Source: CAMCHP01 sp036835325 (GTDB taxonomy: Bacteria > Bacteroidota > Bacteroidia > Flavobacteriales_D > Sanyastnellaceae). Taken from it: a stretch of 24,884 nucleotides of DNA. The position numbers and the translations under genes were made by a program. Below the pieces are notes generated by a model. The model had not been told where the DNA came from. It made no database searches and was given only the letters and a program-made list of their open reading frames with translations. The DNA lies in assembly GCA_036835325.1 (NCBI GenBank), contig DAITMF010000046.1:1-24884 (forward strand), in the 5' to 3' direction. Numbering within the stretch: position 1 is the first letter of the stretch; each line of letters begins with the position of its first letter. This document shows positions 6,078 to 12,784 of this stretch, one piece after another.

Positions 6078-6971
6078 ATGAACAGTCGCCGCAATTTCGT
6101 TTCAATGTTCTTTTTCTGGGGATGGATGGCCTGCACTTTGTCTGTACACGCCCAATCACCCCTCGAAAACTTGGCCATTCTCGAAGCCGAAGCCGTTGGC
6201 TTTCAAGAACGAATGGCATCCGCCTCAACCGATACTGAGCGCTCTTCGCTACACGATTCACTGAGAATGGTGTTCAGCGAAGCACTCAGCATACCTGAAA
6301 GCTTCTCCTACCCTTTTTCCGGACTGAAGTACATGGCGAACCTGCGCTCAGATGATGGCCGGGTGCGCATTTTAAATTGGAATGTTCCCTTCGACGATGG
6401 CACCCATACCTACGGTGCCTTTGTTCAGTGGGTCGACGATGCCAAGAAAATAGCAGCGCTGAACTGGATTGAATTGACGCCGGCACAGCGACTTGACCCC
6501 GGTTACACCAACAAGTACCTCACACCCGAAAAGTGGAAGGGCGCTTTGTACTACGAGATCATAACGGTAGGCAAAAAACGCGCTACCTATTACCTCCTGC
6601 TGGGCTGGGATGGCGCCGATGGCCTCATTAACCGAAAACTCATCGAACCACTGGAGATTAACGGCGACAAACTGCGCTTTGGTGCGCCCGTTTTCAAGGT
6701 TGATAAAGGAAGCCCCAAACGCTTCGTGATGGAATACGGCGACGATGTAAGTGCTTCGCTCCGCTACCGAAAAAGCGAAAACCGCATCGTGTTTGACCAC
6801 TTGGCGCCACGTCAGCAAGGTCTTGAAGGCAACCCGGCCTTTTACGGGCCCGACTTAACCTTTGACGCTTTTATCTTCGACAAAGGCCAATGGCAGTTTC
6901 AATCAAACGTTGATGTAACACTGAGCAAAGAAGATTCCGCCCGTCCGTGGATTGACCCACAACGGCGGTAA
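6078..6971 (+). CDS. Secreted protein of unknown function
   Basis: A 297-residue protein that I do not recognise as a named family. It has a strong type I signal peptide: basic MNSRRNF, a hydrophobic core VSMFFFWGWMACTLSV and cleavage after VHA, before QSPLEN. The mature part starts with an alpha-helical stretch (about 30-75) and continues as a beta-rich domain with many aromatic strands (KGALYYEIITVGKKRATYYL, LLLGWDGADGL, FDAFIFDKGQWQFQSNVDV). It resembles uncharacterised periplasmic proteins common in Bacteroidota genomes. The codons of the signal peptide contain a copy of the T-run plus GGGGATGGATG element. It ends at a bidirectional terminator shared with proteorhodopsin. Confidence 0.85.
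   Translation: MNSRRNFVSMFFFWGWMACTLSVHAQSPLENLAILEAEAVGFQERMASASTDTERSSLHDSLRMVFSEALSIPESFSYPFSGLKYMANLRSDDGRVRILNWNVPFDDGTHTYGAFVQWVDDAKKIAALNWIELTPAQRLDPGYTNKYLTPEKWKGALYYEIITVGKKRATYYLLLGWDGADGLINRKLIEPLEINGDKLRFGAPVFKVDKGSPKRFVMEYGDDVSASLRYRKSENRIVFDHLAPRQQGLEGNPAFYGPDLTFDAFIFDKGQWQFQSNVDVTLSKEDSARPWIDPQRR
6108..6128 (+). repeat. T-rich GGGGATGGATG element inside a signal-peptide coding region
   Basis: TTCTTTTTCTGGGGATGGAT plus G, starting 30 nt after the start codon of the secreted protein and oriented with it. It encodes part of the hydrophobic core, read as Phe-Phe-Trp-Gly-Trp-Met. Confidence 0.7.
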
Positions 6972-7009
6972 AAAAAAAGGACCTACCGATTAAGGTAAGT
7001 CCTTCTTTT
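6970..7009. terminator. Bidirectional terminator between secreted protein and proteorhodopsin
   Basis: A run of A, then GGAC-c-TACC, short loop, GGTA-a-GTCC, then TTCTTTT. The stem has one internal mismatch. With an A-run on the left and a T-rich run on the right it can act for both converging genes (stop codons at 6971 and 7024). Confidence 0.75.
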
Positions 7010-7023
7010 CTCAAGAGACAGGT

Positions 7024-7779
7024 TTAGGCCGCTTTTACAGCAGGCTTTCCTGAGGTAACTGCAATGTTGTAAACTACAAGACCGAATCCGATTTTGTTGA
7101 TGGCATCGGCGATGTTGTAGAAGAGGTCAACGTTGGTTGAGCTCCAACCGAGGCCGGTATTCAACCATCCGCCTGGCATACACATGTAACCAATTGGGTA
7201 CACTGCCCATCCAACGAGAACGAACCACGCCAAGATGCGAACACCGCGCTTCACGGTTTCGTCGCCTGACTTGTCAGCCAATTGCTTCACTTCACCGGCC
7301 CATGCTGCGTAGAGTACGTAGAGGTAACCAATGGTTGAAAGCGCTCCCCATACAAATGAGTGGGTAGAATCGCCACCTGCAGGGTTGAAGGCTTCCCCGA
7401 TGTAACCGGCCACGAGCATCCACGCTGAGGCAATAATCAGTTTCCACATCAAGCTGCGTTGAGCTCCTGCTGCTTTGGTAAGCAAGTAGAACTCAACACA
7501 CATCAACGGAACCGTCAAGGTCCAGTCAATGTAGCGCAAAGCGGTTGGATTTTGACCTGTTGCTGTGTAATAATCGCGCATGTAGTAATAGTGTACTGCT
7601 GCGATACCGGTAATCAAACCGCTTACCAACAAACTGGTCTTCCACTTGTCGTCAACGCGACTGCGCTCGAAGAAGAAGAAAACTGAGGCTGCCAACATGG
7701 CCATGTAGCCGGTGAAAAATGTGAATGCCACCGGATCATCAACAGGAATTTCAACGATTCCCAAAATTAAGTTACTCAT
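7024..7779 (-). CDS. Proteorhodopsin, light-driven proton pump
   Basis: A 251-residue, seven-helix retinal protein of the inner membrane. Key residues can be placed by the conserved blocks: His63 in AAVHYYYMR (proton acceptor partner), Asp85-Thr89-Glu96 in RYIDWTLTVPLMCVE (the DTE motif of outward proton pumps), and the retinal-binding Lys229 in DAINKIGFG. The spectral-tuning position, two residues after the Pro-Leu start of the helix (Met93, position 105 in the reference protein), is Met, which in flavobacteria goes with green absorption. It stands alone: it has its own terminator and a 182-bp AT-rich upstream gap. No retinal or carotenoid genes lie in this window, so retinal must come from elsewhere in the genome or from outside. 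The start at 7779 (MSNLILGIVEIP) suits family length. Confidence 0.97.
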   Translation of the reverse strand: MSNLILGIVEIPVDDPVAFTFFTGYMAMLAASVFFFFERSRVDDKWKTSLLVSGLITGIAAVHYYYMRDYYTATGQNPTALRYIDWTLTVPLMCVEFYLLTKAAGAQRSLMWKLIIASAWMLVAGYIGEAFNPAGGDSTHSFVWGALSTIGYLYVLYAAWAGEVKQLADKSGDETVKRGVRILAWFVLVGWAVYPIGYMCMPGGWLNTGLGWSSTNVDLFYNIADAINKIGFGLVVYNIAVTSGKPAVKAA

Positions 7780-7961
7780 AATGAATAGGTTTTTATGGTT
7801 TCAACTATAACCTAGTCAATACAAGCTTGTTGTTTAACCTTTCAATTAAATGATTAAACAAACCGAAAAAGCAGTCTGCGCCAAATAATTGCAATCCATA
7901 CTCTTTTTTTAAGCGTTTTAATGCTTACTCAGAGAACATGAGGGTTTTTTAGCTCTGCAAA

Positions 7962-8549
7962 TCAATGCCTTAACCGCACCTCTGTTGCCCCGTACCCGTA
8001 CTCTTCGTACCGTGCGTCTTGGTAAGTAACATCCGGGAAATACATGTCAAGGTGCTTGCGAATCTCAGTGCGAAGCACGCCTTGCCCTATGCCGTGAATA
8101 AACACTACGCGATGAATTTTCTCCCGCTCTGCTCTGCGCATCATGCGTTCGAAGTGCTGCATTTGCACGTCCAGCATCGCTGCATTGTCCATCCCGGCTT
8201 CACTTTCTACCAATTCGTGAATGTGCAGGTCAACTTCAACCAAGTCACCCCTGTGGCGTACATTGCCTTCTTCACGCTCTTTGTACTTGCCTTTGAACTG
8301 CTGTTCGGCGCGCTTAACGCTGTCTTGATCAACGTTTCGGTAAAGCACTTCGTGCGAACTGGGTGCCGAGCTGCGGTAGGCCTGCTCTTCATCAATTTCG
8401 CTTGAAATCAAGAGCAACTCAGCCGCCGGGTAGGTGTACTCAAAATCGGTATCATCAACGATGAGCACTTCACTGGCTGAAGTCATTTGAAGAACGGTGG
8501 CTTCGCCTACATCATTCAAAAAACGTACGCGGTCTCCGGGTTTGAACAT
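7962..8549 (-). CDS. Smr-domain protein (MutS2 C-terminal-like) with N-terminal SH3-like domain
   Basis: A 195-residue protein. Residues 1-50 (FKPGDRVRFLNDVGEATVL, then a strand-rich segment) look like the small barrel domain of DUF2027-type proteins. A charged linker (about 75-100) follows, then a Smr domain from about 105. The Smr hallmarks are DLHIHEL (107-113) and IHGIGQGVLRTEI (151-163). Smr domains bind or nick branched nucleic acid or act on stalled ribosomes in other bacteria; which applies here is unknown. It follows MazG on the same strand with 46 nt between, so an operon is likely. The first motif has a second His in place of the Gly of canonical DLHG, as in other Bacteroidota members. 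Confidence 0.87.
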   Translation of the reverse strand: MFKPGDRVRFLNDVGEATVLQMTSASEVLIVDDTDFEYTYPAAELLLISSEIDEEQAYRSSAPSSHEVLYRNVDQDSVKRAEQQFKGKYKEREEGNVRHRGDLVEVDLHIHELVESEAGMDNAAMLDVQMQHFERMMRRAEREKIHRVVFIHGIGQGVLRTEIRKHLDMYFPDVTYQDARYEEYGYGATEVRLRH

Positions 8550-8595
8550 ACTATAAGGTATTTAGGTGCAAATAACCGATTGCGAATTCAAAGGT

Positions 8596-9375
8596 TTATT
8601 TTGGAAGTTCAGTCTTGGCGCGCTCCCAGTATTCATCCATCTCTTCCAAGGTCATGTTGCCCATTTGCTTGCCGTCTTTGGCGCTTTCACGCTCCAAAAA
8701 CTGGAACCGTGCGATAAACTTCCGGTTGGTACGCTCGAGGGCATCGTCGGGATTAATGCCTTTAAATCGTGCATAGTTTATGAGCGAAAAAAGTACGTCG
8801 CCGAACTCCTCTTCCATCTTGTTGGAGTTGGTATCGGCCTCGGCCTTGAACTCGGCCAATTCTTCATTGACCTTGTCCCAAACCTGAGATTCATTGTCCC
8901 AATCAAACCCAACGCCACGCGCCTTGTCCTGAATGCGCACCGCCTTCACCAATGACGGAAGCGAGCGTGGCACACCTTCGAGCACTGATTTCTTGCCTTC
9001 CTTCAGTTTGAGCTTTTCCCAGTTGGCCTTCACCTCTTCTTCATCGGCCACTTTTACGTCGCCATAAATGTGCGGGTGGCGGCTAATGAGCTTGTCGCAG
9101 ATGAAGTTTAAACTGTCGGCAATGTCAAATGCAGCTTTTTCGCTGCCAATTTTCGCATAGAACACCATGTGCAGCAAAATGTCGCCAATTTCCTTTTTGA
9201 CTTCGTCGATGTCTCCATCCATGATGGCGTCAGCAAGTTCGTACACCTCTTCAATAGTGAGGTGGCGAAGGCTTTCGAGGGTTTGTTTACGGTCCCACGG
9301 ACATTGCTCACGCAGTTCATCCATGATCGTAAGGAGGCGTTCAAACGCCTTTAGTTTATCTTGCACGCTGTTCAT
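8596..9375 (-). CDS. mazG: Nucleoside triphosphate pyrophosphohydrolase MazG
   Basis: A 259-residue two-domain MazG, which hydrolyses (d)NTPs to monophosphate and pyrophosphate and helps clear non-canonical nucleotides. Domain 1 has CPWDRKQTLESLRH followed by the metal-binding EE42-43, Glu46 and Glu62-x2-Asp65. Domain 2 repeats the pattern at KVNEELAEFKAE and KMEEEFGDVLFSLIN. The block GVPRSLPSLVKAVRIQDKA between them is also typical. The start MNSVQDKLKAF at 9375 matches the family; the open frame continues 11 codons further without similarity. It is divergent from the PagL-like gene with only 39 bp between the start codons, and leads into the Smr gene. Confidence 0.96.
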   Translation of the reverse strand: MNSVQDKLKAFERLLTIMDELREQCPWDRKQTLESLRHLTIEEVYELADAIMDGDIDEVKKEIGDILLHMVFYAKIGSEKAAFDIADSLNFICDKLISRHPHIYGDVKVADEEEVKANWEKLKLKEGKKSVLEGVPRSLPSLVKAVRIQDKARGVGFDWDNESQVWDKVNEELAEFKAEADTNSNKMEEEFGDVLFSLINYARFKGINPDDALERTNRKFIARFQFLERESAKDGKQMGNMTLEEMDEYWERAKTELPK

Positions 9376-9379
9376 GGTG

Positions 9380-9411
9380 CAAAATTCACCCTTATGCCGC
9401 ACGTGCACAAC
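9380..9411 (-). promoter_or_regulatory. Possible promoter for mazG
   Basis: On the reverse strand TTG (9410-9408), 20 nt, then GAATTTTG (9387-9380), one mismatch from TAnnTTTG. The box ends only 4 nt before the ATG, so the transcript would be nearly leaderless. It is a weak candidate. Confidence 0.3.
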
Positions 9412-9414
9412 TGG

Positions 9415-10521
9415 ATGACTGCATTTAGGCGCATTCTTTTTTTGTTTTTTGGGGGATGGATGAGCTTCTTCTCCCCTTTAGGCCTTCGTGCGCAAGTTGT
9501 TGATGGGGTTTACATTAGCCCGGGAAGGGGTTTTGTTGTACCCCACCGGCCTGAGCTTCGCGGATTGGTATCGTCGCACAGCACCACATTCTTCGCCGGA
9601 TTTTGGAAAGACACACGTTACGCATCCAAACCGAAGCATTGGCACGGTTTGTACGGTTACCCGCAGTGGGGAATTGAAGCCTATTACAGCGACCTCGGAA
9701 ACCGCCGCGCGCTGGGTCATCAATTTGCAGCAATCACCTTCATTAAGGTTCCATCGAAACGCCTGTCAGGAGAGCGCATTGCCGCTTCGGCCATTTGGGG
9801 CATTGGCGCAGGCTACAACACACGTGTTTGGGACCTTGGCGAGAACCCAAAAGGCATCACCTTGGGCTCCCACTTCAATGTGTGTCTTGCGGCCGGCTAT
9901 TTGATCGATGTGAAACTCCGCGAACGCTTGCACCTTGAAACGGGTGTGCGCTTCACGCACTTTTCAAACGGCGCCATCCGATTGCCCAACTTGGGCACCA
10001 ACAACCTTTCGGCACAAGTCGGCTTGCGCTATGGGTTTCGTCGTGCAATGGCCGCCAGCGAACTTGCTGAAACGCCGCCTCCATCCATCCCCAAAAACAA
10101 TGAATACAGGGTGCATGCAACGGTGGGTATGAAACAAAATTTACCGCCGGGCGGACCCAATTTCATGGTGTACAACCTTGCAGGTGAATACACCCGCAGA
10201 TTGGGCTATAAACATGGCCTACTGCTTCGTGCGGATGGCTGGTTCAATACCGCATCTGCCGCGCTGCTCCAAGGCGAAACCGAATCGCTTGATCGCATTC
10301 AGGCAGGCCTTGCTGTGGGCTACCGCCGACACTTCGGAGCGGCAACTTTTGACATTCAAATGGGTGCGTACGTCTTCACCCGCTACCAAGGAAACGGCGC
10401 GTTTTACCACCGGTTTCAATTGGCGCACCGCCTTTCAGAAGACTGGAGCGCGAGCTTGGGTTTGACCACCCATTGGGCACGTGCCCACCACCCTGAAATA
10501 GGTCTCTACCATCGCTTTTGA
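9415..10521 (+). CDS. PagL-like outer-membrane lipid A deacylase (acyloxyacyl hydrolase family)
   Basis: A 369-residue protein with a signal peptide (MTAFRRILFLFFGGWMSFF, cleavage near LGLRA before QVV) and a beta-barrel pattern of alternating aromatic strands. The motif THFSNGAIRLPNLGTNN (around 182-199) carries the His-x-Ser-Asn of PagL 3-O-deacylases, which trim lipid A in the outer membrane. It is about twice the length of Pseudomonas PagL. The second half repeats barrel-like strands and ends GLTTHWARAHHPEIGLYHRF, as in other Bacteroidota members. Fourteen residues after the motif His, where I recall the PagL catalytic Glu, there is Asn, so activity is uncertain. ATG 9415 is chosen for the signal peptide. 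The signal-peptide codons hold a copy of the repeated element. Confidence 0.8.
   Translation: MTAFRRILFLFFGGWMSFFSPLGLRAQVVDGVYISPGRGFVVPHRPELRGLVSSHSTTFFAGFWKDTRYASKPKHWHGLYGYPQWGIEAYYSDLGNRRALGHQFAAITFIKVPSKRLSGERIAASAIWGIGAGYNTRVWDLGENPKGITLGSHFNVCLAAGYLIDVKLRERLHLETGVRFTHFSNGAIRLPNLGTNNLSAQVGLRYGFRRAMAASELAETPPPSIPKNNEYRVHATVGMKQNLPPGGPNFMVYNLAGEYTRRLGYKHGLLLRADGWFNTASAALLQGETESLDRIQAGLAVGYRRHFGAATFDIQMGAYVFTRYQGNGAFYHRFQLAHRLSEDWSASLGLTTHWARAHHPEIGLYHRF
9433..9462 (+). repeat. T-run GGGGGATGGATG element inside the PagL-like signal-peptide codons
   Basis: Seven T, G, six T, then GGGGGATGGATG, starting about 20 nt after the start codon and oriented with the gene. It encodes Phe-Phe-Gly-Gly-Trp-Met. 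The T-run and G-run are also slippage-prone homopolymer tracts. Confidence 0.7.
10082..10097 (-). repeat. T5-GGGGATGGATG element on the antisense strand of the PagL-like gene
   Basis: The reverse strand reads TTTTTGGGGATGGATG. This is the one full-length copy not near a start codon and not co-oriented with its host gene. The sense strand encodes Pro-Ser-Ile-Pro-Lys in the linker between the two barrel halves. Confidence 0.6.
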
Positions 10522-10525
10522 GGCA

Positions 10526-10557
10526 TTTGCGTTGGCACGCCTCAGTGTGTATCTTTC
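10526..10557 (+). promoter_or_regulatory. Bacteroidota-type promoter for the Mpo1-Nramp pair
   Basis: TTTG (10526-10529), exactly 20 nt, then TATCTTTC (10550-10557), one mismatch from TAnnTTTG, 15 nt before the start codon. The -33 part lies in the loop of an inverted repeat TGAGGC (10519-10524) / GCCTCA (10539-10544), which may be incidental. Confidence 0.6.
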
Positions 10558-10572
10558 CCAAAATTATCAGCC

Positions 10573-11052
10573 ATGAACACCTTGCAAGACTGGTTCGACA
10601 AGTACGGTGAGAGCCACCAAAATCCCGTAAACAAAGCATTCCATTGGATTTGTGTCCCTGTCATTTTCGTTAGCATCATCGGATTGTTGTCGTTGGTGCG
10701 CGTCCCACTTGGCAGCCTTGATGGCGGCGGATTTGCGCCGTACCTGCACGGTGGAACGGTGTTGATCATGGTCGGAATGGTGTTCTACCTTCGCTTAAGT
10801 TTATCGATGTCACTGGGCATGTTGGCCGTGTCAGCCGCATCGCTGTACCTAGTAAAACTGGTCAATTTGGGTCTTCCTGAACAAGCATGGATGGTATTCC
10901 TGGGCGCCTTTGTCGCCGCTTGGATCGGACAGTTCATTGGCCATAAAATTGAAGGCGCGAAACCTTCCTTTTTCGACGATTTGAAGTTCTTAATGGTTGG
11001 GCCGGCGTGGCTTCTCGGTTTTATTTACCGCAAACTCGGCATTGGATATTGA
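10573..11052 (+). CDS. Mpo1-like (DUF962) 2-hydroxy fatty acid dioxygenase
   Basis: A 159-residue membrane protein of the DUF962/Mpo1 family. Yeast Mpo1 is an iron dioxygenase that shortens 2-hydroxy fatty acids by one carbon in alpha-oxidation. Conserved blocks are SHQNPVNKAFHWICVP (14-29, with His15 and His24), His59 in APYLHGG, and GQFIGHKIEGAKPSFFDDLK (119-138, with His124) followed by GPAWLL. Three to four hydrophobic segments fill the space between them. The reaction in bacteria is inferred from the yeast protein. The stop codon overlaps the start of the Nramp-type gene, so translation is probably coupled. Confidence 0.88.
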   Translation: MNTLQDWFDKYGESHQNPVNKAFHWICVPVIFVSIIGLLSLVRVPLGSLDGGGFAPYLHGGTVLIMVGMVFYLRLSLSMSLGMLAVSAASLYLVKLVNLGLPEQAWMVFLGAFVAAWIGQFIGHKIEGAKPSFFDDLKFLMVGPAWLLGFIYRKLGIGY

Positions 11053-12287
11053 AACGTTTCCTCAAGGCGGCTGGTCCGGGCATTCTTTTTGCATCAACGG
11101 CCATTGGTGTTTCACACCTTGTTCAAAGCACACGTGCAGGTGCCGACTACGGCTTTGGATTGCTCATTGCCGTGCTGTTGGCAAATCTGCTGAAGTACCC
11201 CTTCTTCGAGTACGGGTCACGTTATTCTGTCGCCACAGGGGAAACGCTCATTGACGGCTACCGCCGGATGGGCCGTTGGATGTTTGTGCTCTACCTCGCT
11301 GTTACGGCGATCACCATGTTTTTCGTAAGCGCAGCCGTTGGTGCAGTTACGGCGGGCTTCCTCACCCGTTTGTTTGGTTTGAAGGATGAGGATGCTGCAT
11401 GGGTAACTCCTTCGTTGTTTGCTCTATGCGCGGTACTTTTGATGATTGGCAAGTACCGCTTGCTCGATAAAATGATAAAGGTCATTGGCTCGATGCTGGT
11501 GATTGGCACGCTGATTGCTTTTGTTAAAGCCATCGACCGCGGTGCACAATTTGCATCGCCCGGCTGGCGACTGCCTGACTTCACAAACGATGCCGCAGCT
11601 TGGCCATTTCTTATCGCGTTGATGGGATGGATGCCGACCGCTGTTGACCTTTCGGCATGGAACAGCCTCTGGACACTCGAGCGCATCAAACAAACGGGTT
11701 ATCGTCCGACCCTTCGAGAAACCTTACTCGACTTTAGGATTGGGTATGTGATTTCGTCGGTTTTGGCAGTAGTATTCGTCGTCATCGGCGCTCTGCTTAT
11801 GTTTGGCGACCCTGCAGGCTACCCAAACAGCGCACCCGGGTTTGCTGACCGCGTGCTGCAGGTTTATGCCGGTATATTCGGTCAGTGGGGCTATCTCGTT
11901 ATGGCCGTGGCTGCCTTCAGCATTATGTTTGGCACCTGCATCGCGGTGTTCGATGGCTATGCCCGCGCAGCGGTCAAGTCGATGGAAGTTGCGGGCATTC
12001 GATCAAAACTAGGCACTTCAAAACACGGATACAGCACGGTTGTGCTCGTCACTGCCGGAGGAGCGTTTGCCATAATCCGCTTTTTCGGAGCCGGATTGAC
12101 CGGCTTAATCGATGTAGCCACTACCCTCTCATTCCTGGTAGCTCCTGTGATTGCGGCAGCGAATTTCTACTTGGTCAAATCGGCAAACTTCCCAAAGGCA
12201 CAACAGCCGGGTGCAGTGCTAACAGCATTGTCTTGGGCCGGTTTGGTGTTCTTGGTCGCCTTTGCTGCTGCTTTTCTGTTGAGTTGA
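11049..12287 (+). CDS. Divergent Nramp-family metal ion transporter
   Basis: A 412-residue inner-membrane protein with about eleven hydrophobic segments and Nramp-family features (GPGILFASTAIG at the first helix, TRAGADYGFG, GWMPTAVDLSAW at the sixth). I start it at TTG 11049, which overlaps the TGA of the Mpo1-like gene. This gives (M)KRFLKAAGPG, the expected N-terminus; the in-frame ATG at 11007 would lie 46 bp inside the previous gene. In canonical Nramp transporters helix 1 carries Asp-Pro-Gly-Asn and helix 6 Met-Pro-His. Here, aligned by the following Ala-Gly-Ala, helix 1 has Gly-Val-Ser-His and helix 6 has Met-Pro-Thr. The substrate may therefore not be Mn or Fe. The ion is unknown. Confidence 0.85.
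   Translation: MKRFLKAAGPGILFASTAIGVSHLVQSTRAGADYGFGLLIAVLLANLLKYPFFEYGSRYSVATGETLIDGYRRMGRWMFVLYLAVTAITMFFVSAAVGAVTAGFLTRLFGLKDEDAAWVTPSLFALCAVLLMIGKYRLLDKMIKVIGSMLVIGTLIAFVKAIDRGAQFASPGWRLPDFTNDAAAWPFLIALMGWMPTAVDLSAWNSLWTLERIKQTGYRPTLRETLLDFRIGYVISSVLAVVFVVIGALLMFGDPAGYPNSAPGFADRVLQVYAGIFGQWGYLVMAVAAFSIMFGTCIAVFDGYARAAVKSMEVAGIRSKLGTSKHGYSTVVLVTAGGAFAIIRFFGAGLTGLIDVATTLSFLVAPVIAAANFYLVKSANFPKAQQPGAVLTALSWAGLVFLVAFAAAFLLS
11625..11633 (+). repeat. GGATGGATG within the Nramp-type coding region
   Basis: The 9-mer, preceded by GTTGATG rather than a T-run, encodes Gly-Trp-Met of the sixth-helix motif. It is probably a coincidence of a constrained protein motif rather than a member of the element set. 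Confidence 0.4.
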
Positions 12288-12309
12288 GGTCGTTTCTTTT
12301 GTACCTTTC
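12278..12309 (+). promoter_or_regulatory. Bacteroidota-type promoter for the NfeD-stomatin-aldehyde dehydrogenase operon
   Basis: GTTG (12278-12281), exactly 20 nt, then TACCTTTC (12302-12309), one mismatch from TAnnTTTG, 15 nt before the NfeD start codon. It overlaps the last codons of the Nramp-type gene and has the same geometry as the 10526 site. Confidence 0.55.
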
Positions 12310-12324
12310 GAGGAGATAGACTCT

Positions 12325-12780
12325 ATGGAAAACGGATTTGACATTTCACCTTGGCTGCTGTGGTTCGCCGCAGCCATCGTACTAATGGTGCTTGAAGTAT
12401 TTGTACCGGGCTTCGTGCTCGGCTGCTTGGCCATTGGTGCCTTAGGAGGCATGGTCGCCTCTTGGGTAACCGAAGCTTGGGAAATTCAGCTCTTGGTTGC
12501 TTCGGTAGCAGCTGCCGTGGCGTTCGTGTTTATTCGTCCTTTCGCCTTAAAAAAGCTCTTCAGAGAAAACGAACTCAAAACCAATACCGATTCGTTGGTT
12601 GGTCGTCGCGCCCGGGTATCGCAAGCCTTTGATATGGATCTGCTCAAAGGCCGCGTAGCCGTCGATGGCGACGACTGGATGGCCATCAGCTATGCAGAGG
12701 GCGATTTGCAAGAGGGCGCTGCAGTAATCATTGAAAAAGTAGATAGCAACACACTAATAGTCAAACCACTAAATACTTAA
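12325..12780 (+). CDS. NfeD-like membrane protein
   Basis: A 151-residue short-form NfeD. Two or three transmembrane segments occupy residues 8-75 (WLLWFAAAIVLMVLEVFVPG, LGCLAIGALGGMVASW, LLVASVAAAVAFVFI). A cytosolic OB-fold domain follows, with the typical DSLVGRRARVSQAF entry and GRVAVDGDDWMAISY strand. NfeD proteins partner with stomatin/SPFH proteins in membrane microdomains. The SPFH gene follows 4 nt downstream, the standard pairing. It is the first gene of a three-gene operon with its own promoter candidate. Confidence 0.93.
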   Translation: MENGFDISPWLLWFAAAIVLMVLEVFVPGFVLGCLAIGALGGMVASWVTEAWEIQLLVASVAAAVAFVFIRPFALKKLFRENELKTNTDSLVGRRARVSQAFDMDLLKGRVAVDGDDWMAISYAEGDLQEGAAVIIEKVDSNTLIVKPLNT

Positions 12781-12784
12781 TACT

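Noticed and set aside
7801..7961. Terminator for the Smr gene or promoter for proteorhodopsin in the AT-rich gap
   Set aside because: Small stems such as AAGCG/GCTT at about 7911-7924 lack a T-run on the correct side. TATAGTTG at about 7810-7803 (reverse strand) has no -33 partner at a proper distance. Nothing reaches the standard used for the other sites.
10519..10544. Inverted repeat TGAGGC/GCCTCA after the PagL-like gene as a terminator
   Set aside because: The stem is only 6 bp with a 14-nt loop and no T-run follows. It is noted only as flanking a promoter -33 box.
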